From positions 4,468,001 to 4,532,000 of the forward strand of contig NC_082689.1 of the NCBI RefSeq assembly GCF_949987515.2: a stretch of DNA of 64,000 nucleotides, written 5' to 3'. This stretch comes from Delphinus delphis (lineage: Eukaryota; Chordata; Mammalia; Artiodactyla; Delphinidae). Below the pieces are notes generated by a model. That model had not been told where the DNA came from and did no database searches. It saw only the letters and a list, made by a program, of their open reading frames with translations. The position numbers and the translations under genes are program-made. Shown here piece by piece: positions 22,591-35,400 of this stretch; position 1 is the first letter of the stretch; every line of letters begins with the position of its first letter.

Positions 22591-24149
22591 AAACACACAA
22601 TGATCATTTCTGCTAAATAAGTGGGTCTAAGAGGTAAGGAGACAGTTACACCAATGCACATGCGCATAGCAGGTAGCAAAGTGCCAACCTCAGTAGCAGC
22701 TAAAGAAATGCGAATCCAAATTGGGCTTCCATTTTATACCCAAAACCCATAAAGGCATCAGAGGAAGAGGAAAGCCAACGCGTTGGTGTGATAGGTGAAG
22801 CAGACTGCAGGGGGCGCTCAGAACTGTCTGGTGGGTTTGTGTTTGAATTCTGTTCTTTCCAGGAAACAACCAGGGCTTTTCTCTGTGTACTTCCATCATG
22901 GGCACCCCCTCCCCACCCCCGGCCCCAGAATAATTGGCTGGGACAGGGGGTTGTAGTTATACCGAATTTTAATTCTTCCCATTTAAAATAATGAGCCATC
23001 AGCATCCTGCCCAGAGCATCCTGGCTTTCAAGAACAGGTTGCTCCTGTTAGGAGATGCCTGTGAGGTGTGAACTAAGGTCACCTGAATTGATGTGAGTTT
23101 TGATGCTTGGAGGGCCAGGCTGGCACCTCAGTGTCTCAGTGCTCTGCCGCAGAGCCCAGGCGCCTGCCTCCAGACGTGAAGCCATTTTTCAGGCACAAAA
23201 AGGAAATGGCAACAGCATTGCCTGAGTCACGCAGATGCCGGACAAACGCTACTTGTAGGCTACAAGACGTGCAGGACACATATCATAGCTGCAGGGCCAA
23301 AGACAGATTGAAAGCCCAGTCATGGACCCAGGGTTTGGCTGGAGGTTTGGACCAAGGGTTTGGATGGGGATTTGGGGAGGAAATTAGGTGGGAGCAGTTT
23401 GGGATCAGACGATGGGATGGCTGGGGATTCAGAGTCATTGCTTTACACACGTGAACCCTGCCTGGATGCTCCTTTAGTGGAGAGATGGTGCAGGTCCCAC
23501 TTAAGAGCCGTGGCCTTGGAGGCCATTATCCTAGATAACTTTGATCATAAAATGTGGATGGGATGCTTTCTGAGTCAGTAACTAAGATTGGTATCAAGAG
23601 AAGAAGCTGGAAGAAATGTCAGATTACTAGAGCTTTCCAACCCTGGAGCAACTGCCCTGTGCCGTCACTTAGAGGGCTAATTCTCTGGTGGGAAGGGGCG
23701 CTCGGGGGCTTCTCAGCTTCTTTCCTTTGTAAGTTTCCAGGGGAGATCCAAATTTAGTGGTAGGGAGGTGTGACTCGTTTTTGAAAAATATTCAACAATC
23801 TCTAGTTTGTTGATAAATCTAAAGTTTGATAAATAATATATTTCATATTCAGCATTCCTATTCAAATTTTCCTACTTTTTATTTGATTTTTTTATTTTAC
23901 TTTATTTTATTTTATTTTGTTTTTTAACTGACAAAGCAAAAGACTTTAACGGGAAGGGGTGCCCGGGTGGAGAGCAGCAGGGTAAGGGCACCCGGGAGAA
24001 CTGCTCTTCCTAAATACTTTTCAGGGAATGGATTTAATGAATACCTGGAAGTTTATCTTTTGGAAATGATACTTAATCCTAATGAAATATTGTTCCAAAA
24101 AGTTGAATTCTTGCTTTTAGAAAACATGTCATCCCCATGAGACGTGCCA
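22591..24149. other. Unassigned intron sequence
   Basis: No gene. A short (TTTTA)n-like stretch at 23875-23925 and G-rich tgg/ggttt runs at 23330-23430 are visible. Confidence 0.45.
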
Positions 24150-24340
24150 GCACGTGCTTGGTGGTGACTAAATGGTGACTAGGAGTGCAGAAATATCTGG
24201 TAAATCCTGTCTGGTCGAGTTCCAGATCCCTTTCTCAAACTCTGTGATCTTGGGTGGTTTTTCACCTTTCTCGTTTCTCCTGTTCTGTAGATGCGGGTGA
24301 AACGTATATAGTGCAGGTGATGTCTCATGCAGCCATGTGC
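24150..24340 (+). mobile_element. MIR SINE, diverged
   Basis: aaactctgtgatcttgggtg and tttctcctgttctgtagatg fit a degraded MIR. Confidence 0.55.
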
Positions 24341-24854
24341 TGAGATCCCTTTTCTGCATCACTTGGTCCATCTGACGGTTTGGATGCCCATTTGAAGAAC
24401 CTGCTTTGGCCTTGCCTATTGCAGCAATTTGAGGGCAAATGGAAATTTAGTTGGTGGTGCGCGGGGGGAGGGGGTGGCACAGGGGGGAGGACACTAGCAC
24501 ACGCCTGCACGTTAACTTTGAAAATCAGCCGGACGATGAAAGTTCAAAGGTAATCAAATGTCTGTGGAGTTAAGATTCAAGCTATAATTGAGGGAAAGCT
24601 GTGATTTAAATAATCACCATGTACCACGTCAGGATCTTTACCATGTAATGATTTTGCAGAGGATTTTGTGTTAACATTTCCTTTAAGTAGAAAAGAATTC
24701 CCGCGTCTATGAAAGTACTTTCCAAGCTACAGAGAGAAACTGGGGTAATCATCCAGAAACAACTTAACATCCTCTCTCTTCTCCATCCCAAATGCACATC
24801 CCTCAGCAAGACCTTTGGTTGTGAGATAAGAGGGAACCTATTGTATTTGGTCAA

Positions 24855-25085
24855 ACATGTACTTTATGCAAGGTAGTCAGGGAAGGCCTCTGTGATATGA
24901 TGACATTTGAACAAAACCTTAAAGCCAGTGGGTGTGTGTGTTTTCTCTCTGAACGTGAACATCTCTCTGAGCAGGGAGCATGGGGTGGATGGAGAGCAAC
25001 TGGAATGATGAGTAGGTGGGGGAAGGCAGGAAGGCAGCAGGGCAGTACCAGGGAAGCCGCAGTAAGTGCAGGAACCGGGTCAGTC
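24855..25085 (-). mobile_element. L2 LINE fragment, antisense
   Basis: ggtagtcagggaaggcctct, then gatgacatttgaacaaaacc and gtaagtgcaggaacc are the antisense L2 words. Confidence 0.65.
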
Positions 25086-25554
25086 ACCATCCAAACCAGG
25101 AGACTTGTAAGAATGAAAGGGGGTGCTGTTGTTAATTACGTATAACTGGGCCTGTCCCCAGGAAAGCGGGCCATAGGTTAACCTAATTATGTGGGCGTTG
25201 GTTTCATTTGGAGGGAGAGTTTTGGCAAACTTGGAGCAGAGAAACGGTACGGCGTGACTTATGTTTTAAAAGCATTTGTTTTGAGTCCTCAAAAACACTC
25301 AAGCTTTACAATGAAACAATAACAATTTACAACGGAATTGCTTGTGAAGTTGGTTGTCAAAGAAATAAGGTGGGTGGGTGTGAAGAAGGGAAAGCGCTCT
25401 AACTTTTAATTCAGTTGTATTCCTGGTTTTTATCCAAGATCGTGTAGGCTGAACGATGCACACATAAGACAGAACTCGGTCAGGCAAGTTAACAAGGTTT
25501 GAGATATGAGTCTCGTAGACAAGCAGGATCTGGGGCCAAATCTAGGCATCAGCC

Positions 25555-25690
25555 CTGTGGTTGTGGAGTGTAAGCTGCGTGAGGACGAGGTCTGACATCT
25601 TCTAACCTTCAGATCACTGTCTTCCATTGCAACATCCAGAATCTAGTTGGTACTAAATAGATGTTTGTTGATTGACTATGTGCATGAATG
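25555..25690 (+). mobile_element. L2 LINE 3' end
   Basis: gtaagctgcgtgaggacgag, ctagttggtactaaatagat and gtttgttgattgact form the L2 3' tail. Confidence 0.65.
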
Positions 25691-25705
25691 GATGGACGCC
25701 TAGAA

Positions 25706-25763
25706 GGATGGATGGATGGATGGATGGATGGATGGATGGATGGGTGGATGGATGGATGGATGA
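25706..25763 (+). repeat. (GGAT)n microsatellite
   Basis: About fourteen tetranucleotide units with one gggt interruption. It follows directly on the L2 tail, a common birthplace for such arrays. Confidence 0.95.
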
Positions 25764-26866
25764 GTGCACGAGGCCGCTCAGGTAGCTGCAGTCATGGTAG
25801 CTCCGTTGACAGAGTGGCACACATAGTGTGTGACCACCCGACTTCCCCACTGCCGGTGCGTATGTCCATAGAACCGCCCCCCAACCCCAGGCAGTGCACT
25901 GTGTTCAGTTCCTTTCAAAGCAGTACTGAGCAGCTGAGTCATGTGCCTGCTGAATGAGCCCATAGGAAAGTTTCAAGAGACAGTGATGTAACTGTCCTAA
26001 GATGTTTGAGAAGCAGTCTATGAAAGGGATGGGGCCAACGCCCTGCGGTGGGGACGGTTAGGGAGGTGCTTGCTGCCGACCTCTACCCAAGGCAGTGGCC
26101 CCATTTCAGACCCAATTCAGACTCGTCGCAGTTTTCACTGTCATGCACCTGCCTTTCTAAAAAGTTCCTTTAACAATATCCTTGAGGACCCCGTAAACAA
26201 TAATTGTAAGACTCAACCCTTAAATACATAGCTTTTCAAAATTTACGTGAGGAACCTGGAGGCGAGGTGGCTGCCTTCTGCTGCACCCCGAAGTATGAGG
26301 GCCGCTCAGGATGGGCCCCTGCCATCTGTCCAGCTTCAGACTGAACCAGACACTTTTTCTGGAACCTCATTTTTCAGACTCAGGTTTGGGGCAACATTTT
26401 CTCAAAAATGAACCAAGCGAGCCTGAAGGAAGACAACTGAGGGCATTTGTCGCTAATAATAAAAGTCAAGCTTTCTAGCGAGAATTACAGTTTTGGAAAT
26501 CTTGTAGTCACCTCTGTGAGTCTGAGAGCTTCTCATTACTTAGCTTTGGGGTATGAGATTGGTGGCGTCATTAATGAAGGTAATTTTTGGTGCGGTGAAA
26601 TGTGTAAGCATTGGGAAGTTCCACATAAGTCAATGAATCATTAGCTTTGAAATGACCAAGATGTTACAGAATCATGTTACAAAGTCATTTTGGGGTGAAA
26701 GACCTATTCAATGCAGAGGCGCATGGGTTTTGATGTGACACAGGGAAGGGAAAGTTCTTGATATGATTTCAGATTCCACATCACCACCAGCCTTTAGGAA
26801 GCTACCACTTGTCGAGTTGTGGTGTAGAGTCAAAGCAGAATGTTCACAGCTATCTAAAAGCCTATT
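25764..26866. other. Unassigned intron sequence
   Basis: No gene or recognised repeat. Confidence 0.45.
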
Positions 26867-26880
26867 AAAACTCTCCTCTC

Positions 26881-27082
26881 GGGCTTCCCTGGTGGCGCAG
26901 TGGTTGAAAGTCCGCCTGCCGATGCAGGGGACCCGGGTTCGTGCCCCGGTCCGGGAGGATCCCACGTGCCGCGGAGCGGCTGGGCCCGTGAGCCATGGCC
27001 GCTGAGCCTGCGCGTCCGGAGCCTGTGCCCCACAACGGGAGAGGCCACAACAGTGAGAGGCCCGTGTACCGCAAAAAAAAAA
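26881..27082 (+). mobile_element. CHR-type SINE (cetacean long form)
   Basis: Perfect 14-bp duplication aaaactctcctctc at 26867-26880 and 27083-27096. Confidence 0.95.
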
Positions 27083-27096
27083 AAAACTCTCCTCTC

Positions 27097-28205
27097 TTTT
27101 CCAATTACACAGCCATGTGAGGCCAGATTTTCTTTCTATACTTCAACCAAAACAACATATTGTAACAGATTGAATACAGAAGCAGATATAAGCATCCTGC
27201 TAGCTTCCATTAAGCCAGAACAGTTACACTGTTCTCACTATTTTTTTTGTTCTGGGAAATACATTCTTCATTAAAAATTTTGTTTATGTGAACACATAAC
27301 GGGCTTATTATTGTTATTTTTTAATGAAAATGCATATTTTAGAAATGTGTCAGGTTTAATGTTTAATACAGTAAATATCAATAGCTAGAACTCACATAAA
27401 CAAAAGCTTTTGGGGATCATCAAAAATTATCAAGGGTGTCAAGAGCAACTAAGGCCAGAAGTTTGAGAACCGCTGTTACAGAGTCATCTGGAGCGTGGGC
27501 ATCTCCTCTAACCCTCAGATTCTCTTCTTTTGTGGATTAATGGAACTAACTTGGTCGTTTTTTCTTTCTATATATGGAATAAATATAACACTCGTATCCA
27601 AGTCAGTTTCTCTTGGAAAAATTAACTTCATTTCCCTTCTGAAATCCCTCAACATTAAATTTCAAAGTCTGCATTTTAAAACATAGAAACTATATGGTTA
27701 CAGGAAAAAATTACTACTTGGAACTCTTAACATACGGGGCCTTGGACTCGCTGAAATCTAAAGCGCGCATGCGTATCTCACGCACTAGTCCTAAATCTGT
27801 AATTCGAACAATGCCATGCTTCTGTTTTATGTCAAAATCCTGTGTTTATCCTGAATTTCAAACAGGAAGAAATAGTTTGTGCTTCTGTCTTTTCATTTTT
27901 AACACAAGCACAGAGTATCTCAGTAATTAAAAAGAGAAAAAAAAAAGGCAGAAAATTACAATCTGCTTCAAAGAGAGGTGTGTCTGTCTCACAGTCACAA
28001 CTGCCTTGAGGAAGGAAACCTCTTCCTGAATGTCACCAGGTCCTTCTGCTTCTTAGAGACCGGATGTCTGGCCAGCAACTGGCAGGGGGCCCCTCTCCTA
28101 ATAACTGTCACTCATTTCAGTGAACCTGACCAGAGCCAGCTAGTGGGGAATGCAGCAGAGAGGGCTGTGCTCATGGATGTTCATTCTGCCTTTTTTCCTC
28201 CTCAG
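27097..28205. other. Unassigned intron before exon B
   Basis: Mostly AT-rich. 27415-27475 (caagggtgtcaagagcaact, gtttgagaaccgctg) may be the end of a MER5-type element. No extra exon is evident. Confidence 0.45.
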
Positions 28206-28290
28206 GAACTTAACGGGCACATTTCCCAACTACCCTACAGAAGAAGAAGGAGGTTCCGCTATTATTTTTTCCAACAAGACACGACAACAG
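28206..28290 (+). CDS. IQCA1: IQCA1 exon B
   Basis: Acceptor ctcctcag ends at 28205; donor GTACAAGT begins at 28291. The first base completes the Arg codon split at the end of exon A, then 28 full codons follow, with phase 0 exit. The peptide contains [10 protein letters not shown], then an acidic EEEGG and the hydrophobic patch SAIIFSNKT, matching the family's [10 protein letters not shown]...GGSAIIFS segment. The exon sits 25.4 kb from exon A and 9 kb from exon C. The donor is less canonical at +3 to +6 than the others, but the reading frame and the family match support it. Confidence 0.88.
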
Positions 28291-28544
28291 GTACAAGTAT
28301 GCGTGAGAAATAAAATGTAAATATATCATAATCGCATTTCTTTAAACTTTAGAGATAATGACTTTTGCAGTGTTATTAGGTCTTGGTTATTTCCCTACAG
28401 ATGTTTACCTGGAAGTACTTTGGTTGTTTGTCCACTAAGGTGCTTACAAAATTTTTTAGATGAATCCATGCTTTCTCCTGTCTTTGAAAGTGATGTGACA
28501 TCACAGGAGTCTCATCTTCTTAGTCAGTGATGAGCAGCTCGATT

Positions 28545-28835
28545 CCAGGAACCCTTTATGTTCTGGTCCCTGCCTGCCTCCCAGTATCATTTCCTGTCCC
28601 CGTCACCCCATCTTCACACCGTCAACTCCAGCGGTCCACTTGCTCGTCCTCCTCGCTGCTCACGCTGCTGCCCCTTTAGTGCCTTCGTGCATCTTATGCT
28701 CTCCCCTCACTCCAGGATGCCTTCTGCCCTTCCTCCTCTGCTTAGCTCCTGCTTGCCTGTCAAGACTCAGCTCTTTGCCATATTAATGCTCTTCAAGAGA
28801 AGCACCCTTGGACCATCTCTGTAGATGTTCTAGTG
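28545..28835 (+). mobile_element. L2 LINE fragment
   Basis: actccaggatgccttctgcc, agctcctgcttgcctgtcaa, gactcagctctttgcc and agagaagcacccttgga are L2 3' coding-region words. Confidence 0.65.
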
Positions 28836-28889
28836 GCATTTGATGATTGACCTCCAAAGCTGCTTTTAGAAATGCCTTAATAAACCAGA

Positions 28890-29545
28890 AATAGGAACAC
28901 TCTTCTTAACCTCAGGGTATTTATCATAGAAACCAAGAGAAGATTTGCATTACTCAACAGTGAAACTTTCAGAAGCATGACCATTAAAAGTGAAACTCAA
29001 GAAAAGAATAATTGCTATCAACACTATTAGTTACTACTCTCTGGAAGTTCTAACAAATGCAATAACATAAGAAAAAGAAAAGAAGTTACAGATGTTTAAA
29101 AAGTGGTGATTTTATTATTGTTTTCAGATTATGTGATTATATTCCTAGAAAACACAAACTTATCAAAAAATTATATTGACATATTATGCAGAGTTGTACA
29201 GAATTATACAGACAAAATTCACTGAAGAAAATGAAAGAAGACGTGAATAAATAGACTGATGGTTTGTTTCTCTGGATAGAAGCATTCAATAAAATACACA
29301 TTATCTTTCCATTGTTTATGCAGTTAGTGCAATTCCAATAAAATCAAAACAACTTTTTATTGACAAAATTATTCTCAAGTTTATAGAGAAGAATGAATGC
29401 ATGACAATATCCAAAAAGTTTATGAAAAAGAACTGTAATCAAGGGAACTTGCCCTACTTGGTTATAAATCAATTTATAAAGTAATTGAGCCATCACGGTA
29501 CTGGGAAAGGAGTAGACAGATAACAGCAATAACAAAAATAGTATG
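28890..29545 (+). mobile_element. Old L1 ORF2 fragment
   Basis: Word series ttactactctctggaagttc, gattatattcctagaaaaca, gcaattccaataaaatcaaa and gccatcacggtactggg follows L1 ORF2 order. Broken by stops. Confidence 0.8.
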
Positions 29546-29559
29546 TCATGTGCAGCATT

Positions 29560-29730
29560 TATTGGACAAATATTCTGTGCCGGGTCCTATGCAAAGAACA
29601 TTATGTAAATTATAACTCATTCAATCCTCCCAACCCACGAAGATCAAGCCATTTGGCCAGATTCACAGTTAATAAGTTGGGGAGCTGAGATTCCAACCCA
29701 GATAATCTGACTTCAGGATAGTGTGCTCAG
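29560..29730 (-). mobile_element. MIR SINE, antisense
   Basis: taactcattcaatcctccca, ttcacagttaataagttggg and gagattccaacccagataa. Confidence 0.75.
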
Positions 29731-30460
29731 AAATTGATTCAGGTACTAGTTGGAATTCAGAAATATAATCCTGACCTAAGTGGAGAAGGATTAACTATGC
29801 AATAAATAACATTGGGACAACTGGCTCTCCATTTGAGGAAATTAGTTGAGCTTTACCTCCCTTAATATACAAAATAAATTTCAGATACATTAAGTATTTA
29901 CATGTAAAATATTAAACCACAAATTACCAGTAGAAATTGTTTGATATTTAATAATAATGGGGAGTAGTTTTATAAGTATATCACCATAGGCAGAAATCAT
30001 AAAGAGAATAAGCTGACATCTCTGACTAAATGAAGCTTAAATAGCAAAAAAAATCATAAATGAAATTAAAATCATATGATAAAATGGAGAAAATGTTAGC
30101 AACGTAGCTGACGTTAGGTATCTTTCATATGTAGAGTTCTTAGTAATTAGAAAAATCTGAACACCTCAGTAGAAAAGGCAAAAAATATTAAAATAATTTT
30201 AAAAATTTTTAACTCACTAGGAAAGAAATTTAAATATAATGTTACTGTATCTCTTTTCACCTATAGGATTGCTAAAACTTTTAACTTGTGATAATAATTG
30301 GAGTTGGTGAGCATGTGGAAAAAAGTCACTCTCGCACATTGTGGCTGGATACATAAGTTAGCATGACATTTTTTGAGGGCCATGGGCCAAGTAAATATCA
30401 AAATATTTACTGCGTATACCCTTTAACCCATAAATGCTCTTCAAGGAATTTATACTAAGG
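29731..30460 (+). mobile_element. Old L1 ORF2 continuation
   Basis: Resumes the L1 order after the MIR: attgggacaactggctctcc, gctgacatctctgacta and ataattggagttggtgagca. Degraded. Confidence 0.65.
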
Positions 30461-30496
30461 AAAAAATAGAAACAAGTTGCCATAGATGGGCAACAA

Positions 30497-30705
30497 CAGA
30501 CTTTTTCTATTAGCAGCAAAATAGTAAATATTTGTGGAACATACAGTCTCTGCTGCAACTACTCAACTCTGCTATTATAACATGAAAGCAGAGACAATAT
30601 GTAAATGAATGGGCATGGCTGTGTTCCAATAAAGCTTTATTTACAAACACGGGCAGCAGGCCAGATTTGGCCCATGTGATGTGGTTTGCTGATACTTGCC
30701 ATAGG
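30497..30705 (+). mobile_element. hAT-Charlie-type DNA transposon (MER58-like)
   Basis: agactttttctattagcagc, tgctgcaactactcaactct, gtgttccaataaagctttat, ggccagatttggcccatg and ggtttgctgatacttgcc match this widespread non-autonomous element. The exact family is uncertain. Confidence 0.65.
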
Positions 30706-31384
30706 TGACTGAAACAGCTGTTCTTGTCTGCACTGTTCACAGCATTGACAGAGAAGAAACAGGCTGATGTTCGTTACTAGGGAATTAGTTAAGTAACGTG
30801 AAACATTAACTAAGCAGCAGTAAAAACCATGCTGTACATGAGGTTTTGTCAGCACTACTGACGCCACAGTCAGCATCCCTGGCTTCCTCTGCTTCCCCGC
30901 CTGAGCCCTCAGGATCAAGGGGAAGAGCTCTTCTCCCAACTCCCTGTCAAAAGCCAACATCAGCTCCCAAAGCCTTCTCTCCACCCTCCTGTCCTTCTCC
31001 CCTGAACTGTGTGACCACTTAATAACCACCCTCTTGTTGGCAGTTCGAGCCCTCCCTTGAGTGACTGTCATTTTGATGTGATGTTATTTCACTTTTTTAC
31101 ATGTTTAGGTCTTGTCCCTCCAGCTAAATCATCCGGCACAAGTTGTGTCTTGAAAGCCCATGACAAGCAGCCAGACATGTTTCATGTTAGTTTTTAAAGG
31201 TAACAATTATAGAATTAAGAATGTTGGTGGAATGTCTAAATTGTCCATCAGAAACTCTCAGAAGTAGAATTAATGTCCAGTCAAACTAAAAGCAAAAGAA
31301 AACAGAAGACGTCTGGTTAACATGTACACTAAAATCAAACAAAGGGAGCACCAAAGCAGCATGACTTTAAAAGGCAGATGACTG
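30706..31384. other. Unassigned intron sequence
   Basis: No gene or confident repeat. Confidence 0.45.
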
Positions 31385-31575
31385 AAGAGTCAGGACAGCA
31401 TTGTGGTGAAGAATCCGAGTTCCACTAGGTTCCACTAGCGACTTCCCCGCTGCGTCTCAGTTTTCTTGTCTGCGGATGGAGATGCTAAAAACACCTGCCT
31501 CCCTGGGCCGATGCAATAATTAGATGAGATGATACACGTAATGTACTCAGAACAGAGCTTGGCACCCTGAAATCA
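31385..31575 (+). mobile_element. MIR SINE
   Basis: gtctcagttttcttgtctgc, gatgcaataattagatgag and cagaacagagcttggcaccc. Confidence 0.75.
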
Positions 31576-31604
31576 TTCAGAAAGTCTTAGCAATGGTTAC
31601 TAAT

Positions 31605-31680
31605 GGGAGGAGAGGGAGCAGGAGGGAGAGGAAAAAAGGAAGAGGAGAAGGTGGGAGGGGAGGGGAAGAGGCAGAAGAGA
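31605..31680 (+). repeat. Polypurine tract
   Basis: About 75 bases of almost pure A/G with only three pyrimidine breaks. Confidence 0.9.
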
Positions 31681-31794
31681 TAGACCAAACATAATCACTA
31701 TAACATACACGTAAACAGTCAAATTTATATTTGTAAAAACAAAACGGTGCAAATACTTTTTCTGAAGTGAGCGTAATCACATTGATGCCAAGCC

Positions 31795-34790
31795 CCCCAA
31801 AAGATGGAATACAAACAGAACCCCAGGTCAGTCTTCCTTATGAGCATAAATGCAAAAATTCAAAGAGAAATATTAGCAAAACACTACAATCAGTGGTGTT
31901 TACTCCCGAACGCAAGCGCTGCTGTGTTTTGGATGTTCTGTGAATACATTGCATCATATAAAGAGATCCAAAAGGGAAAACCATAAGCTCATCACTGTGG
32001 GTGCTGAAAGGGCATTTTACAAATTCAACTCCCTTTCTTGATATTATAAAATAAAACAAAAAATGGAATATATGGATACTTCTTCAACATGACAAAATAT
32101 TTCTTAGTTCAAAAGTTAATATCATGCTTAACGAAATTCACAAGAAACATTTCCACTGGTGTCATGAAAAATACAAGGATGGCCATTATCACCATTGACC
32201 CACAGGATCTATTGAACACTATTACACAAGAGGAAGAATGTAGAGATAGAGAATTGGAATGGAAGAGGGGAAATGGTCACTTTTTGCAGATATGTTCTGT
32301 ACTTAGAAAAGCAAAGAGAATAAACTGAAAAACGCCTTAAACAATATGAGAAGTAAGACGGGGAGTTACAAAATTAATATGCAGAAAGAGAAAGCTTTTC
32401 GACGTTCAAACAGCAGCTACATGGAAAATATATTAAAAGAGTCCATTTAGGGCTTCCCTGGTGGCGCAGTGGTTGAGAGTCGGCCTGCCGATGCAGGGGA
32501 CATGGGTTCGTGCCCCGGTCTGGGAAGATCCCACATGCCACGGAGCGGCTAGGCCTGTGAGCCATGGCCGCTGAGCCTGTGCTCTGCAACGGGAGAGGCC
32601 ACAACAGTGAGAGGCCACGTACCGCAAAAAAAAAAAAAAAAAAAAGAGTCCATTTACAGTGGCAGCAATGACACGAAGATAAAATATCCAGGAATAAATT
32701 TGATAATAAATGTGTGTTCTATGGGAAGAAAAGCTTAAAACATTCTGAAGAATGAAAATGAGCAGATGGAAACCATATTGTGTTCTTAGGTAGGAATACT
32801 CAATGTTATAAATACTTCAACACTCCCAAACATCATCTATACATGCAGTACGATCCAAATAAAAATACCAATAGCATTTTGTTGGAGTGGGGAGTCAGGG
32901 CATGCAGAGGGTGACTGATTTGATTCTAAACTTTAGGTAGAAAGTAAATAACCAGGAATAACTAGTAAAATTCTGAGAACGAAGGGTAATGAGGAGGAAC
33001 CAGCCCTGCCAGGTATTAAAACATGTTTTAAAGAGCCCATTGATACAGGCACATGACTAAATGAAAAAGAAAAGAAAATCAAGAAATATATCCAGATACA
33101 CATGGAAATTTAGTATATAATAAAGAAGCATCTCATCTTTCTTGCAGAAGGAAAAGAAAAAAGACCATTTAATGAATGGTATTATAATAACCAGGTTGTC
33201 AACTGGAAAAGAAGAAAATTAATCTCTATCTCTTGATACTTTAGCCCAGAATGATTCCAAATGGATCAAAGATTTAAATGTCAAACAAAACAAAAACACA
33301 AAAGAACCAGAAGCAGCCAACAAAGAAATATGTCATAACCTCAGAGTGGGAAAGACTTTTTACCTCTGTCGCACAACCCAGGAGACATAGAAGAAAAAAA
33401 ACATAAATTAAACTACATTAAAAAAAATTTTTAACCTGCATGGCAAAACCGACACCAAGTAAAGTCAAATGACAGATGACACACTGCAAGAATTATTTGT
33501 AATGAGCATCACAGATAAGAGATCAGTTTTCTAATATATAAAGAGCTCCTGCAGCTCTATAAGAAAAAACTCAATAACCCAATATTTTTAAAGCCAGAGG
33601 ATATGAACAGTTCTCAGAAATGAAAATCTAAATGGATTTGAAACATAATAAAAGATGTTCAACATACGAAAAGACAATCAACCTCACACGTATAAGAGAA
33701 ATGCAAATTAAAGCTACACTGACAGACAAAATTGATAGATTAAACCTCATCAAAATTTAAAACTTTGGGGCTTCAAAAGATGCCATTAAGAAAGTGCAAA
33801 TACAAGAACAGACTGGAAGAAGGTATTTGAAAACTTATACTTGATAAAGGATTTGTATCCAGAATGTACAAAGAACTCTTACATTTCAATAATAAGACAA
33901 ACATCCCAATCAAAAAATGAGCAAAAGACTCGAATAGACAATTCACAAATGAATATATATGAATAGCTAATAGGCACATGGAAGGATGCTCAACACCGTT
34001 AGTCATTAGGAAGATGAAAGTTAAAACTATAATAAGGGACCATTTCACAACCACTAGGATGGCTGTAATTAAAAAAAAAAAAAAAGACAATAACAGATGT
34101 TGAGGATGTAGAGAAGAGGCAATCCCCCTACATGGCTGGTGGGGATGTAAAGTGGTGCAGCCACTTTGGAAAACCAGTTTGTCCATTTTTTAAAAGTTAA
34201 ATACAAATTGACCAAGTGACTCAGCACTTCCACTCTTAGGACTTTATCCAAGAGAAATGAAAACGTATGTCCATGCAAAAAAAAAAAAATTGTATGTGAA
34301 TATTTATAGGAGCATTACTCATAATAGCCAAAATGTTGAAACAACCTAAATATCCATCCGTTGGTGAATGGGTAGGTGGAATGTGGTATATCCATGCAAT
34401 GGAATATTACTCAGCCATGAAAAAGAACAAACGATTTATACATGCTATAACTTGGGGGAACCTCAAAAGCATGGTGCACAGTGAAAGAAGCCAGACGTGA
34501 GAGACCACATAGTGTACAATTCTGTTTATATGAAATGTCCAAAAAGAGTAAATCTATGGAAGCAGAAAGTTGATTAGAGCCTGGGGAGAAGGGCAGGAGA
34601 GGGAAGACAGATTAACAATTAATGGACATGAGGGGATCTTAGTCGTGGGGTGATGGAAATGTGCTAAAGATGATTTATGGTGATGTTTGCACAACTTGAT
34701 AAATTTACTAAATAATGATTGAATTGTACACGTGAAATGGGTAAACGTAGAAAATGTCAAATATGCTTCCATAAAGTTATACATGTATTT
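31795..34790 (+). mobile_element. Long old L1 (ORF2 to 3' end), SINE inside
   Basis: L1 order is kept over 3 kb: ccttatgagcataaatgcaa, aggaataaatttgataataa, tggatcaaagatttaaatgt, aaagagctcctgcagctcta, atggctggtggggatgtaaa, atggaatattactcagccat, then a 3' end with gaattgtacacgtgaaatgg. Many stops and frameshifts leave no coding capacity. A CHR SINE lies at 32450-32641. Confidence 0.85.
32450..32641 (+). mobile_element. CHR-type SINE with 15-bp internal deletion
   Basis: Perfect 15-bp duplication aaaagagtccattta at 32435-32449 and 32642-32656. The body lacks 15 bp that other copies carry between two gagcctg words; one gagcctg remains at 32573-32579. Confidence 0.95.
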
Positions 34791-34979
34791 TCAAAAAGAA
34801 AAATAAAACAGCAGGCCAGATATGACCTTTAGTCCCCTTAGTTTACCAAAAACGTGATGGCTGACTTCATAGGCACTAAAGTGCCCCTCTAATTTTGGGA
34901 GGTTTTGCTATAGTTGAAGATCACGAGCAAAATAAATTCCATATTGACACCTAAAAAAAAAACCCCCAAACAAATACAA

Positions 34980-35400
34980 CAACATGCCATGTTTCACCCG
35001 TTCAACTGGCAAACATAAGCGCCGTGTCGGTGAGCGTGTGGGGAAATGCGCAGTTGCCGGCATCGCGGGCAGACGTGTAAATCAGCAGGACCCGGTGGAG
35101 GCCGTCTGATGGTGTTACACCTGTATGTGCACGTGATCCAGCGTCTCTCCTCGTGGGAATTATCCTGCACGTATGCGCGCACACTTGCAAAATGACATTT
35201 GCATGCGTTGATTCATGGCAGCTTTGTGGGTAATAGCAAAAGATTGGAAATAACCTTAATTTCCATTGGTAGGAGAATGGTCAAATAAGTGACGAATGGG
35301 GAGGAAACATTTCACTACATGCTCTTTCGTAACTTCTGAAGTGTGGATGGTGTAAATGTTTTATCTATTCAAGATAGTAAATAAACTGGGTAAAGATCTA
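34980..35400 (+). mobile_element. Old L1 3' fragment
   Basis: gtgagcgtgtggggaaatg, gggaattatcctgcacgtat, cttgcaaaatgacatttgc and gtaatagcaaaagattggaa follow the 3' ORF2 region of old L1s. Confidence 0.75.
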
